This document shows positions 55,201-61,191 of a stretch of DNA of 64,000 nucleotides, one piece after another. The position numbers and the translations under genes are program-made. The notes under the pieces are model-generated. The model worked only from the letters and a program-made list of their open reading frames with translations. It was not told where the DNA came from and ran no database searches. Position 1 is the stretch's first letter, and each line of letters starts with the position of its first letter. Source of the DNA: Bacteroidota bacterium (GTDB lineage Bacteria; Bacteroidota; Bacteroidia; Bacteroidales; FEN-979). The stretch is taken from positions 46,196 to 110,195 of the forward strand of contig JAPLDF010000076.1 of NCBI GenBank assembly GCA_026391835.1, given 5' to 3'.

Positions 55201-56086
55201 CGCCGGCGCCGGTTGGGCAACATCGGCAGGCATCGGGGGAACCTGCTACATCTGGAATGCGGCAAGCGGCAATTACACGAGTGTGGTATCCTCTGCTACG
55301 TCGTATATCCCTGTCGGGCAGGCTTTGATGGTACTGGCAACAAACGACGCTGCGCCAACACTTTCGGTAAACAATACTGCCCGTGTACACAGCAGCCAGG
55401 CCTTCTACAAATCAGGCAGCAATGCAAACCAGCTGACCATCAACGCAACTGCCAACAATTACGCTGATGAAACAGTAGTGCATTTTATCGGGGAGGGTAC
55501 AGAAGGCTTCGATCTCCAGGTCGACGGGATGAAATTGCCGGGGCTGGACGAGGCACCTCAACTTTATACGGTTGCGGCTGGCCTGAAATTCAGCATCAGC
55601 AACCTTCCTGAGTTTCCGGAGCAAGTTGCCGTCCCGGTGAATTTTGAAACGAAGTACACCGGAACCGTCACCCTCACCTTCAGCCAGGTTGAATCGTTCC
55701 CGGCAACCATGTCCATCAAACTCGAAGACAAACTCACCGGCCAGATGATCAATTTGCGGCAGCAGTCAACTTACACCTTTGCCCACCAACAGGGCAATGC
55801 AGCCGACCGATTCGTACTCCATTTTGGCGGTGCCACAGGGGTTGATGAGCCGGGAATTGTCAGGGGTAAAATCTGGATTTCCGAAAATACGGTAAACATC
55901 TATTCCCCGGCCACGGTAGGCGAAAGGGCCCTGGTTGAAATATTTAACACCGCCGGACAGGTAGTATTCAACAAACAGGTCATGCTGTCGGAACTTACCA
56001 GGATCCCTGTCACCCTGGGCGGAATAGCCGTAGTAAGGGTAACCACTTCGAAAGAGGTGATGGTGAAAAAAGGGTTTTTCAGGTAA
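43265..56086 (+). CDS. Giant repeat-containing T9SS surface protein (adhesin-like)
   Basis: The start at ATG 43265 (or 43283) gives 4273 residues. A signal peptide comes first (MKKNFRSFSAVTA.. to ARSQ). Two LamG-like domains lie at about 30-240 and 395-600 (FDFDGVDDKATLSG, VDEVRFW-like IDEVRFW). Three large repeats of right-handed beta-helix character follow (about 610-1368, 1369-2127, 2128-2900). About ten MBG/YDG/Ig-like modules with ITFGALA.KTYGDA occupy about 2900-3750. A beta-rich C-terminal part ends in a T9SS-like tail (VNIYSPATVGERALVEIF to VKKGFF). It is probably a long surface adhesin or matrix protein; nothing indicates an enzyme. Confidence 0.85.
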   Translation: MKKSLTMKKNFRSFSAVTATMLLLLFTHVTARSQSFDFDGVDDKATLSGVLTSQLDNFTLECWVYPRAYNSNCALVISDNQCGIMLSSTGRLFALINNGGPNATETAPLNTWTHIAMVRRSGTWEIYKNGVACNIGAPTTVPSGNTGNWTIGYKSASELLSGAIDEVRFWSVARTAADIANNYNVGISTYSGLVASYRNNAGTPNANNTSITALTDYSGYGHAATLTNTARTGNTSNFVSDFSGPNITFTDGSTYAVSPTAGQTNQVIGRFAMAANTAGGSMTAATIKVNSVPTGYTNFKLWESSDASFGGDVQLGSAVAAYPGNGSSLAYSAFSSTLTTATKYYFLTADLASSVSGGVIPIISGNSSFSFSNALLSGTLANAWLMQNNAALDFDGVNDVATLSGVLTSVVDNFTLESWVYPRAYYSWSWTVSESSKRIGLGYSSNGTLTYLINNGTGQAAGVMVPLNTWTHISLVRRNGTYELYKNGVACTTGQSAAPSGNSGSWNIGYVSSLSESVTGAIDEVRFWNVARTASEIANNYNSSLATIPATLMAYYKMSDGIANQNNTGTTQLIDNSGNSRTATMSNFTLIGVSSNFVPNFSLDPTPIIAVTATVGTTTANYSTLKAAFDAINAGTHKGDIVIKINGSTTETASAVLNASAATSSGSPYYTSVNVYPTTTGLSITGGFAAPLIDLSGADNVTIDGRVNATGATKDLIITNTSAALSSTIRFINDATANTVKYCTLKGSSLDATSGVLFFSTTTGTTGNDGNTIDNNNITNSSDAARPINVVYSNGTAAKTNSGNTLSNNNIYDFLNKSNSSNGIQLNAYNTGWTISGNSFYETASFAPLASVGYYPVLVNQATTTDIAITGNFIGGSAALCGGTAWTKSGASYTNTFKAININVGPTVTSTTSIQGNTIKNFNWTDNANNNWVAISANGTGDINIGTITGNTIGAVTGTGSIVVTSSGTSGSVMVIQIDGSGTVSCQNNTIGAITVANTISTYASHFYGIEKSSSGTTTISNNLVGSTSTANSIICSSVSGSYPQYFYGIASSGTGTVTISGNTLSKLTNNNNIYSGGFIKGILTSSGTNTISNNTIRDLTVTNASIADVIFGIDQSSSTAAAQTVSGNTISNLSNTHPTCTGIIHGIYYNGPATASAVSGNFIHSLTVTGNSGASAVGITIAAGTTTYSNNIISLGGNTTTNLYGIRESAGFNNYYFNTLYIGGVSPGGSAESDCIRSMSANTRNFKNNLFVNARTGNTQYAFVLTNTGGVTIDYNDYYVSSGTLAWYNGTSAGTLTALKTASGQDAHSINNDPAFASAGGTTATNYLPASPFLTGVSGTGIAADYAGTTRTYNSMGAYDYSVSGLVAVTATLGTATGAYANLKAAFDAINAGTHKGVIAIKVNGSTNESASCVLNASAATSSGSPYFTSVNVYPTTTGLSISGSFAAPLIDLSGADNVTIDGRVNATGSTKDLVVTNTSAALSSTIRFINDATANTVQYCTLKGSSLDATSGILFFSTTTGTTGNDGNTIDNNNITSSSDAARPISALYSDGTAAKTNSGNTISNNNIYNFLNKSNSSNGIYLNSSNTGWTISGNSFYETASFAPLATVGYYPILVNQTTTTDIAITGNFIGGSAPLCGGTAWTKSGASYTNAFKAIAITVGPTVTTTTSIQGNTIKNFNWTDNATSSWYAIAANGTGNINIGTVTGNTIGASTGTGSIVVTSTAANGYVYAIHISSSGTVDCQNNTLGAITAANISTTYPSHFYGITKSAAGTTTISNNLIGSTITANSIICSSPSTSYGQYLYGIISGGSGAVTISGNTVSKLTNSNNYSAGGFINGINTASGTNIITNNTIRDLTVSNSSGGAVNVGIFQSSTTAAAQTVSGNTISNLSNTYATCTGIMLGIYYNGPATASAVSGNFIHSLTVTGNSGASVTGILIEAGTTTYSNNIISLGGNTTTNLYGIREAAGTNNYYFNTLYIGGVSPGGSAESDCIRSLSTSARNFKNNLFVNTRTGNTQYGVVFGNLTGVTIDYNDYYVTSGNLAWYNGTVAYTLSALKAASGQDAHSINTNPLFANAGGTTAANYLPASQALTGVSGTGITTDYAGTTRTYNSMGAYDYSVSGLVVVTASLGTATGAYANLKAAFDAINAGTHKGVIAIKINGSTSEGASAVLNASVATSSGIPYYTSVNVYPTATGLSISGNLPSPLIDLNGADNVTIDGRVNATGATKDLIITNTSISATAGTSTVRFINDATANLVKYCSIQGSTTDVSAGILFFSTTTGTTGNDDNIIDNNNITNSLDANRPLRVVLSYGTINKTNSGNTISNNNIYNFLNKATASSGIMLSGYNTGWTISGNSFYETTSFAPTASVEYVSIYVSSVTSSDITISGNFIGGSAALCGGTAWTKTSAATSSFKGIYLVNGPTVSTTTSVQGNTIKNMAWSDAGTSDWFGIYALSSATGDINIGTISGNIIGAATGTGSLVVTSSVINGYVFGIRFDGTGMVNCQNNTIGAITVANTNATNPSHFYGIFKSGAGTTNISNNLIGSTSTANSIICSSVSGSYAQYLSGIYSVGTGTVTISGNTVSKLTNNNNVTAGGFIKGIYTHTGTNIITNNTIRDLTTPNFYAGAGASSTIIGIAQISTTAAAQTISGNTIYNLSNTNASFAGSITGIYYTGPATASTVSGNFIHSLTASGNIGSGMGAILSGIYIDAGTTTYSNNIVSLGGNTGNTLFGIYDNGGTNNYYFNTLYIGGTPTTGSNASYGLYRSYSNTIICRNNLMITTRSNAGSALGTHTAATFVNTTVLTTDYNNYFATGTGSLLGWWAGSKSTLAQIQAVGQDAHSMNTDPAFASAGGTLATNYQVGATLPGITIAGITNDYAGTTRAGTPTMGAYEKGLFSQVVTFTAITAKSYGDADFTPAVTASSGLTAFTYTCSNTAVATINSTTGLVHIVGAGMANITATQAGNATWASASASSSLTVIAKALTLASAVAQNKSYDGTNAAVLTGTLTGIINSDDVTVAKTGTFAAINMGTGIAVTSTSTLGGTKAGNYSLTQPTGLTANITGGIQIITFGALASKTYGDAPFIVSATGGASGNPVTFISSDPTVALCTGATGSTVTILKAGSCSIYADQAGNSLYAAATQVAQTLTIAKATQIITLSPLPVGSQPLNTFTTIQVTATSNSGLTVAISLGAGSAATLNGSNQLENIGITGTVVINLTVAANDNYNAASSSYTFDVVKSNQSITFGVLSGVTYTSGLTVDMSGKATASSSLAVCYSVVSGPATITGTTLNISGAGVVVVAASQAGDASWNPAADVTQTLTVSQSTQTITFASLAAKNYGDAAFTLSATGGGSGNAVTFSSSDPTVASCDGTNGAFVTILKAGSCTIYADQAGNSSYTAAAQVSQSLTINKGDQLLTLGSLPVGNLPLNQFTDPIQVTATSTSGLTVTIFLGGGSAATLNGSNQLVSIGQTGTVFINLSQDGNDNYNAATGSYAFDVTKSNQSITFGALANKTNGDPDYSPGATASSLLAVSYSSSNTAVATIISGQIHIVGSGTTTITASQSGDATWNPALDVGQSLKVFASQTITFGALAAKTYGDAPFSLTGSASSGLTVTYASSNTNVATVSGSTVTILQGGNTNITASQAGNENYGAAPDVIQLLTINQAPQSITFGALLAKTYGDADFAPGATSATSGINAITYASSNTAVATIVSGLIHIVSAGTANITASQGASTNYTVAPNVTQGLTVNAIELSWTGNTNSNWNTATNWSPNAIPTSGYNATITSGPSNQPIVNEDPAIPAVCYNLTVGTGAVVTIAPGKALTVSGTLDNGGGNAGLVIESAASLMHQSNDVAATVKWTITGSASLTALKYHFVSIPTQYAAPTTSLFLDSYLYDLDPTQLTGSAYGKWVGFGTSTSTSLSAGKGYMIYYPGDSHEYTFTGNLNNGTYDYSLTGHAGAGVYTYNLVPNPYPSSIVWNTAGAGWATSAGIGGTCYIWNAASGNYTSVVSSATSYIPVGQALMVLATNDAAPTLSVNNTARVHSSQAFYKSGSNANQLTINATANNYADETVVHFIGEGTEGFDLQVDGMKLPGLDEAPQLYTVAAGLKFSISNLPEFPEQVAVPVNFETKYTGTVTLTFSQVESFPATMSIKLEDKLTGQMINLRQQSTYTFAHQQGNAADRFVLHFGGATGVDEPGIVRGKIWISENTVNIYSPATVGERALVEIFNTAGQVVFNKQVMLSELTRIPVTLGGIAVVRVTTSKEVMVKKGFFR
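45092..51960 (+). repeat. Three long in-frame repeats inside the giant gene
   Basis: Equivalent codons (for example the AAFDAINAGTHKG block) are at 45144, 47421 and 49698, exactly 2277 bp apart. Units are 45092-47368, 47369-49645 and 49646 to about 51960. The end motif (MGAY) is at 47333, 49610 and 51938, so the third unit is 51 bp longer. Units 1 and 2 are near-identical over long stretches. Unit 3 is more divergent. Confidence 0.9.
51961..54510 (+). repeat. Tandem MBG/Ig-like modules in the giant gene
   Basis: About ten modules of 75-85 codons recur. Most begin with ITFGALA.KTYGDA and include VATI..G.IHIVG.G...ITASQAG. One module is YDG-like (SYDGTNAAVLTG), and two are of the LPVG..PLN...QVTATS type. 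Confidence 0.85.
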
Positions 56087-56151
56087 GAGAAGCCAGATCA
56101 GCAGTCAAATACAAACATGAATAGCATTAATAAACTTTAAAACAAAATATC

Positions 56152-56379
56152 ATGAAAAAAGCATTCTTTATCCTCTCCTTTCTGACCGTTTTCTCTGTCA
56201 CACTCATGGCCCAACCGGCACCTCCACCGCCACCTGCTTCGGCAAACGAAGGCGGTAATGGCCCCATTGGCGGTGGGGCCCCCATCGACGGCGGGCTGGC
56301 CACTGCATTGCTGATGGTAGCCGGGTTTGGGGCATGGAAATGGAATAAGGCACATAAACAAGCAGAACTAAAAAGTTAA
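56152..56379 (+). CDS. Small PID-CTERM-type sorting-signal protein
   Basis: The 75-residue protein has a signal peptide (1-20, ending LMAQ), a Pro tract (APPPPPA) and a Gly-rich linker with GGGAPIDGGL. One membrane helix follows (about 48-63) with a basic tail (WKWNKAHK). This is the pattern I recall as the PID-CTERM protein-sorting domain of Bacteroidota. It has almost no body of its own, so it may be a membrane-bound tether, a small substrate, or an assembly factor. It lies 65 bp after the giant gene and 13 bp before a multi-pass membrane gene. Confidence 0.75.
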   Translation: MKKAFFILSFLTVFSVTLMAQPAPPPPPASANEGGNGPIGGGAPIDGGLATALLMVAGFGAWKWNKAHKQAELKS

Positions 56380-56392
56380 ACCCGCTCCGGAA

Positions 56393-57244
56393 ATGGGACA
56401 AGACGGTTTGACCAGCACCTTTGAAGAGGGTCCGCTATCCCGGCGGACCCTCTTTGAGTTGCGTCTCTATTCAACATTCATTTTTGTCTTCGCGGCCTTG
56501 TTGCTGCAATTTATACTTACGTTTTATACAGCATCCCTTTTACAAGCCTATTCGTATCCAATCCGATACGGCTTGTTTACCATTAATTATTTATCGGAAA
56601 GCAGGGCAAACTGGACCGTTGACCAGGTATTCCTGGTTTTTGGTTCAGGGCCGCTGATCGTTTCTGCTGCCGGGTGGTTCCTGTTGTTTATATTGAGAAC
56701 AATCAGGTTTTTAAAATGGAAAACCAGGCTCGCCGTTACCTGGATGGCCTTCCTTATGGTCAATGCCATCCCCTGCGGCCTTGTTGCCGGGTTATTCTTT
56801 TTCGACGGAATAGGCATCCCTTTTCAATGGACGGTCGAAAGTATCATCGCGAGGGGGGTGATTGCTATTGCTGTTTTGCTGATCCTGGTAGTTTTCAACC
56901 GCTACTGGCGTCTGTTGTTTCTAAAAACATCCTTTTCTGCTGCCTTTTTGCATACCAGGGGACACCAGAAAATTTTCCTGACAAACATCTATACCAGGCC
57001 CTGGATTTATGGCTTGATCATTCTCATGCTTTTTAACTGGCCGTTCTATAGCTTCTTTTGGCCAGCCTTTCTGGTGAGCGTTGGATATTGCGCTATTCCA
57101 TTTTCTAACCATAAACACTTGTATCCAAACATCCTCATCATGAAATCGGGAAATAAAATTTTCGCCTCCCGGACTCATATCTTGTATTTCATCATAGCGA
57201 TTGTCATTGCCTGGATCGCCGGTAACTTCAGCATTAATTTCTGA
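56393..57244 (+). CDS. Multi-pass membrane protein of unknown function, partner of the PID-CTERM protein
   Basis: The 283-residue protein has six or seven membrane segments (about 22-45, 80-103, 110-135, 150-170, two within 206-240, and 262-283). Candidate catalytic residues are spread: Cys in NAIPCG, Arg in IIARG, His in HTRGHQK. It has no HExxH, no rhomboid GxSx motif and no clear exosortase signature. The family is not known to me. Its position, 13 bp after the sorting-signal protein, makes a role in processing or anchoring plausible. Confidence 0.6.
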   Translation: MGQDGLTSTFEEGPLSRRTLFELRLYSTFIFVFAALLLQFILTFYTASLLQAYSYPIRYGLFTINYLSESRANWTVDQVFLVFGSGPLIVSAAGWFLLFILRTIRFLKWKTRLAVTWMAFLMVNAIPCGLVAGLFFFDGIGIPFQWTVESIIARGVIAIAVLLILVVFNRYWRLLFLKTSFSAAFLHTRGHQKIFLTNIYTRPWIYGLIILMLFNWPFYSFFWPAFLVSVGYCAIPFSNHKHLYPNILIMKSGNKIFASRTHILYFIIAIVIAWIAGNFSINF

Positions 57245-57292
57245 GGGTAAACTCCTTGTTACCGGGGTTATCTTTTCCTAAACGATATCGCT

Positions 57293-57568
57293 ATGAATAA
57301 TATGTATGAAGCACAAAATGTATTATGGGCTGCATCATATACCGCCTCAGCCGGGATTTATTTTTCATATTCAGCGGATCCGTTTGCCTGGCATGAATCA
57401 GATGAATATTATTTTGCAGGAACAGAGATGCCTGATTCCTGTATCATACCCTGGTATTCCCAGGTCATTTATGGTGGGACTTATAATATCTGGTCAAAAC
57501 AGATTGGCCTGAGTGATAAAAGAACATATCAAAAATACAACCTTCATACCACCTTACCTAAAGCCTGA
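57293..57568 (+). CDS. Doubtful 91-aa open frame
   Basis: The frame starts with MNNMYEAQNVLWAASYTASA and stops 4 bp before the next gene. It is rich in Tyr, Trp and Ser and has no domain, signal peptide or clear ribosome site. A spurious frame cannot be excluded. Confidence 0.25.
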   Translation: MNNMYEAQNVLWAASYTASAGIYFSYSADPFAWHESDEYYFAGTEMPDSCIIPWYSQVIYGGTYNIWSKQIGLSDKRTYQKYNLHTTLPKA

Positions 57569-57572
57569 ACCC

Positions 57573-58376
57573 ATGAAAATTCACCTCTTACTCACAATTA
57601 TCCTGACTACCTTTTATCTATCACTTTCAGCCCAGGAAAAAACGCCTGCACAACTCGACGATCTGGCCAAAAAAGCGCAGAATCCCGTGGCAGCAATGGT
57701 TTCCTTACCGCTGGCCGATTACAACTGGTTTGATTTTGGCCCCGATCATAATGTGCTGACTTCCTTGCAATTCAAACCTGTGGTGCCATCACCTTTTCTG
57801 AAACATGTCAACCTGATCTTTCGCAGCATCATCCCTGTCGCCATCGTTCCTGCTCCTTTGAACAAGGCAGGATTGGGAGATGTTGAGCTCCAGGTTTTCC
57901 TGGTGCCCGAATCCAAAACAAGGTTTATTTGGGGCGCTGGACCGTACCTCACATTCCCTACCGGGATCCCCACGGAACTGACCTCCGGAAAATGGACCGC
58001 CGGCCCCATTGCCGTGGGGCTGTTTACAACCCCCAAAATGGTGTTCGGCATCCTGGTTTCAAACCGGTGGTCGTATGCCGGAAGCAACACAGAGGCCGAC
58101 ATCAACCAGTTTTACATCTGCCCGTTTTTAAATTACAATTTCAAACACGGGTGGGCCCTTACCACCTCCCCCGAGATCTATGCAAACTGGAATAAACCCG
58201 CTGCGGAGGTGTGGACCATCCCGATCGGGGCCGGCGTGTTGAAAACATTTTTAGCAGGTAAACAATTAATGTCGGCCAATATCGGATATTATTACCATAT
58301 TGTGGCGCCGGCAGAAACAGGTTCAGGATATATCAAGGCGGGTTTCAGCCTGATGTTCCCGGTGGGGAGAAAGTAA
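57573..58376 (+). CDS. Outer-membrane beta-barrel protein (neuromedin U-like annotation family)
   Basis: The start at 57573 (MKIHLLLTIILTTF) gives 267 residues; a longer upstream frame lacks a signal at its N-terminus. A signal peptide (1-19, ending LSAQ) is followed by a transporter-like beta-barrel: LDDLAKKAQNPVAAMVSLPL, then alternating strands with RFIWGAGPYLTFPTG, NRWSYAG and YNFKHGWALTT. Many bacterial members are misnamed neuromedin U. It could be an outer-membrane channel. It precedes an Ntn amidase gene by 66 bp. Confidence 0.78.
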   Translation: MKIHLLLTIILTTFYLSLSAQEKTPAQLDDLAKKAQNPVAAMVSLPLADYNWFDFGPDHNVLTSLQFKPVVPSPFLKHVNLIFRSIIPVAIVPAPLNKAGLGDVELQVFLVPESKTRFIWGAGPYLTFPTGIPTELTSGKWTAGPIAVGLFTTPKMVFGILVSNRWSYAGSNTEADINQFYICPFLNYNFKHGWALTTSPEIYANWNKPAAEVWTIPIGAGVLKTFLAGKQLMSANIGYYYHIVAPAETGSGYIKAGFSLMFPVGRK

Positions 58377-58442
58377 ATCGTAATTTTATATACCAGATTT
58401 CAAATGCCTTAAAAAATTAACCAGCCATTAATTCTAAACCCC

Positions 58443-59534
58443 ATGAAAACCAAACTGATTATTTTCCTGCTCTCGTTAACAAGCCTTATTGCTGTAAATG
58501 AGTCGTTTGCATGTACCGTTTTTCGACTGAAAGCCACCAACGGCAACATCACCCTGGGCCGGTCAATGGAATTCGGGGTCGACCTTAAATACGACCTGAT
58601 CGTGGTGCCCAGGAATAAATTCTTTGCAAGTCCTTCACCGGTCAGCAAGGCGGGGGTGAAATGGTCAACCCGTAACGGGTATGTTGGCGTTGCCTGCATG
58701 GGGATGGAATTCGGGGTGAGCGACGGGATGAATGAGAAAGGACTTGCTGTCAGCGTGCTCTGGTACGAAAGCGACATGCAGTACCAGGCCGTTGCCGCGG
58801 CCGACAGCAGCATCGCACTAGCCCAGGCGATCTATGCCGACTGGGTGCTGGGCAATTTTACCACAGTTGACGAGGTACGAGCAGCCACTTCAAAGGTGAA
58901 AGTGTTCTTCTATTCCGACCCGACAAAAATGAAGATGGCGCTGACCGTGCATTTTATCGTGTATGATGCGCAGGGCGGATGCATCGTGGTGGAATACGAC
59001 AAAGGCCAGTGCAATATTTATGATAACCCGCTTGGCATCATGACCAACTCACCCTCGCTGCCATGGCATTATAGCAACCTGCGGCAATACATCGGGCTTG
59101 ACAACACCAACCCGATCGCAGTGAAGGCAGGTGGGTTTACTTTTGCCCCGACCGGTCACGGTGACGGGATGTTTGGAATTCCCGGTGATTACACGCCCCC
59201 CAGCCGTTTTGTAAGGCTGGCAATGTTCGAAAAGTTCGTTACCCGCCAGCCCGATGCCGCCTCAAATCTCATCCTTTGCCAGCATGTGATCAACACGTTT
59301 TCAATCCCCTTCGGCATCATCGTTGACAAGGATGCCAATGGAAATATTGTTTCCAATGAATCGACCCAGTGGGTCACCTTCCGCGACCTGACCAGCCGGT
59401 TTTTCTACTTCAAAACCTACGAAAATCCAACCCTTCGTAAACTTGACCTGACAAAGCTGGATTTTTCAGGGGAGGAAATCAGGCGCATTGCCATGTATGG
59501 TTCGCAGGAAACAATCGTGGATATTACGAAATGA
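58443..59534 (+). CDS. Linear amide C-N hydrolase (choloylglycine hydrolase/penicillin acylase Ntn family)
   Basis: The 363-residue protein has a signal peptide ending SFA, so the mature protein would start at Cys24, the N-terminal nucleophile (CTVFRLK). The next catalytic residues are Arg40 (GRSMEF, with Glu43 where many bile salt hydrolases have Asp), Asp in SDGMNEKGL and Asn in IMTNSP. The family splits linear amides such as bile salts, penicillin V and acyl-homoserine lactones. It is exported, probably to the periplasm. The exact substrate cannot be read from the sequence. It follows an outer-membrane barrel gene on the same strand. Confidence 0.88.
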   Translation: MKTKLIIFLLSLTSLIAVNESFACTVFRLKATNGNITLGRSMEFGVDLKYDLIVVPRNKFFASPSPVSKAGVKWSTRNGYVGVACMGMEFGVSDGMNEKGLAVSVLWYESDMQYQAVAAADSSIALAQAIYADWVLGNFTTVDEVRAATSKVKVFFYSDPTKMKMALTVHFIVYDAQGGCIVVEYDKGQCNIYDNPLGIMTNSPSLPWHYSNLRQYIGLDNTNPIAVKAGGFTFAPTGHGDGMFGIPGDYTPPSRFVRLAMFEKFVTRQPDAASNLILCQHVINTFSIPFGIIVDKDANGNIVSNESTQWVTFRDLTSRFFYFKTYENPTLRKLDLTKLDFSGEEIRRIAMYGSQETIVDITK

Positions 59535-59621
59535 CCCCTCAACCCGGACCCGGGCTATGATATGAGGTACAAAATCAAGACAAATCATGAGAGAGGCACC
59601 ACCGACCATATTAAATTCTAT

Positions 59622-59996
59622 CTAAATGGATTCGGCAAATGACCTTCTCGATTCCCTGATATCCGACAGGTTTTCTGCCGCCCAACCCACAAGACCATGC
59701 AGGTGAGGGATCAGACTTGTTCCCCGGCCGGTTAACCTGTACTCCACCTTTGGCGGAATCTGCGGATAGACCGTCCGAAGCACAAGTCCGTCTGCTTCCA
59801 GCGTTTTTAAAGTCACCGTCAACATCTTCTGCGAAATTGTACCAACCCACTTGTGAATCTCGTTAAACCGCAATACCCCGCCTTCTGCCAGCAGCAGCAG
59901 GATCAGAACCGACCATTTGTCGCCAATGCGGTCCACGACATTGCGGACCGGACAACCGTCGGCCTCACCATATTTTTTCAGATTTTTTTTGATCAT
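59622..59996 (-). CDS. HxlR-family transcriptional regulator (QorR-like)
   Basis: The 124-residue winged-helix protein has CPVRNVVDRIGDKWSVLIL and later LRFNEIHKWVGTISQKML, the HxlR signature, with a single Cys15 that may sense electrophiles or oxidants. It is divergent from a QorB-like oxidoreductase, the same arrangement as qorR/qorB (ytfH/ytfG) in Escherichia coli. It likely represses that gene and its own. Confidence 0.88.
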   Translation of the reverse strand: MIKKNLKKYGEADGCPVRNVVDRIGDKWSVLILLLLAEGGVLRFNEIHKWVGTISQKMLTVTLKTLEADGLVLRTVYPQIPPKVEYRLTGRGTSLIPHLHGLVGWAAENLSDIRESRRSFAESI

Positions 59997-60079
59997 ATGC
60001 TGTTGATAATGAGTAATTGTAACCTCCAGGTAACCAGGGCACCTTTTCGTGCCTACTTGTTTTGCGCACCAACATGATG

Positions 60080-60101
60080 TAATTTTGACTCTCCAAAAGT
60101 A
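60080..60101. promoter_or_regulatory. Divergent -7 boxes between the HxlR and QorB-like genes
   Basis: Plus strand: TAATTTTG (60080-60087). Minus strand: TACTTTTG (60094-60101). The two cores are 6 bp apart, so one bound regulator could control both. Confidence 0.45.
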
Positions 60102-60168
60102 ACTTAAATACTATTTGTGAGCAATTAATTGAACGATAAATGTCACACTTTTTAAAAAAGGATTGAAA

Positions 60169-61020
60169 ATGAAAATCGGAGTAACAGGAGCGACAGGTCA
60201 GTTGGGTCGCATCGTCATTGAAAAGCTAAAAGAAAAAATTGCTGCGGACAACATCGTTGCCCTGGTCCGCACACCGGAAAAAGCGGCCGGACTCGGCGTG
60301 GAAGTGCGCAAATTTGATTACGACCAGCCCGACACCCTGGCAGATGCCCTGAAGGGCATTGATAAGTTACTGCTGATTTCGGCCAACGAGATCGGCAGGC
60401 GGGCTGCGCAGCATATCCATGTGATCGAAGCGGCAAAACAGGCAGGAGTAGGCCAGATCGTCTATACCAGCCTTCTCAGGGCCGATACATCAACCCTGGG
60501 ATTGGCAGCTGAGCACGTTGTCACGGAAAAGGCGCTGGCTGAATCGGGGATGCCGTTCGTTATCATGCGCCATGGCTGGTACACAGAGAACAACCTGGGC
60601 ATGCTTGACCAGGTCGTTTCACATGGCGTCCTGCTGGGTGCAGCAGGAGAGGGTAAAACATCTTCGGCAGCCCGTGCCGATTACGCCGAAGCCGATGCAC
60701 TCGTCCTTACAAGTGAAGGACAATCCGGCAAGGTTTATGAACTGGCAGGTGATGAAACATACACCATGAACGATCTGGCATCTGTCCTTTCTGAAGTATC
60801 CGGCAAACCCGTTCAGTATATGAACCTGCCGGCCGGGGAGTATGAAGCGGCGCTTGTCAAAGCCGGCCTGCCCGGGTTTGTGGCGCAGTTGTATGCCGGG
60901 TTCCATGTTTCGACAGAAAAGGGCGATCTCTTCGATGACGGTCACCAGCTCTCGAAACTGATCGGAAGGCCCACGACTTCGCTCAAAACGGCGATCACGG
61001 TGACTTTATCACACAAGTAA
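60169..61020 (+). CDS. NAD(P)H:quinone oxidoreductase (QorB-like, NmrA-type SDR)
   Basis: The start ATG 60169 has a good AAAGGA ribosome site 8 bp upstream; a TTG at 60163 is less likely. The 283-residue protein begins MKIGVTGATGQLG (NADPH fingerprint) and contains LLRADTSTLGLAAEHVVTEK and MRHGWYTENN, as in QorB/YtfG. It reduces quinones with NADPH to protect against quinone or electrophile stress. It is divergent from an HxlR regulator. Confidence 0.88.
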   Translation: MKIGVTGATGQLGRIVIEKLKEKIAADNIVALVRTPEKAAGLGVEVRKFDYDQPDTLADALKGIDKLLLISANEIGRRAAQHIHVIEAAKQAGVGQIVYTSLLRADTSTLGLAAEHVVTEKALAESGMPFVIMRHGWYTENNLGMLDQVVSHGVLLGAAGEGKTSSAARADYAEADALVLTSEGQSGKVYELAGDETYTMNDLASVLSEVSGKPVQYMNLPAGEYEAALVKAGLPGFVAQLYAGFHVSTEKGDLFDDGHQLSKLIGRPTTSLKTAITVTLSHK

Positions 61021-61066
61021 CCGGTGCATAATCAGATCCATTAAGACAGGATATCCATTAAAAAGG

Positions 61067-61091
61067 GAGGGCGGCTCAAAAGGTCGCCCTC
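61067..61091 (+). terminator. Weak terminator-like hairpin after the QorB-like gene
   Basis: GAGGGCG pairs with CGCCCTC with an 11-base loop. There is no T-run after it. It lies 47 bp downstream of the stop codon. Confidence 0.45.
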
Positions 61092-61191
61092 TGCTCAGGA
61101 CTGGTGTGTTTATTCAGGCGAAGGCTGGTCAGAGCTGGCGTGTTTTTCAGCCACCAACCTGAATCCTTACTGAATCCTATCTGAACCAGCA

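Noticed and set aside
56393..57244. Exosortase or rhomboid call for the membrane protein
   Set aside because: The Cys/Arg/His residues are not in the spacing I know for exosortases, and no rhomboid GxSx motif is present. Left as unknown.
57293..57568. N-terminal extension or separate secreted protein before the outer-membrane barrel gene
   Set aside because: Its frame differs from the barrel gene, which has a convincing signal peptide at 57573. I kept it only as a doubtful open frame.
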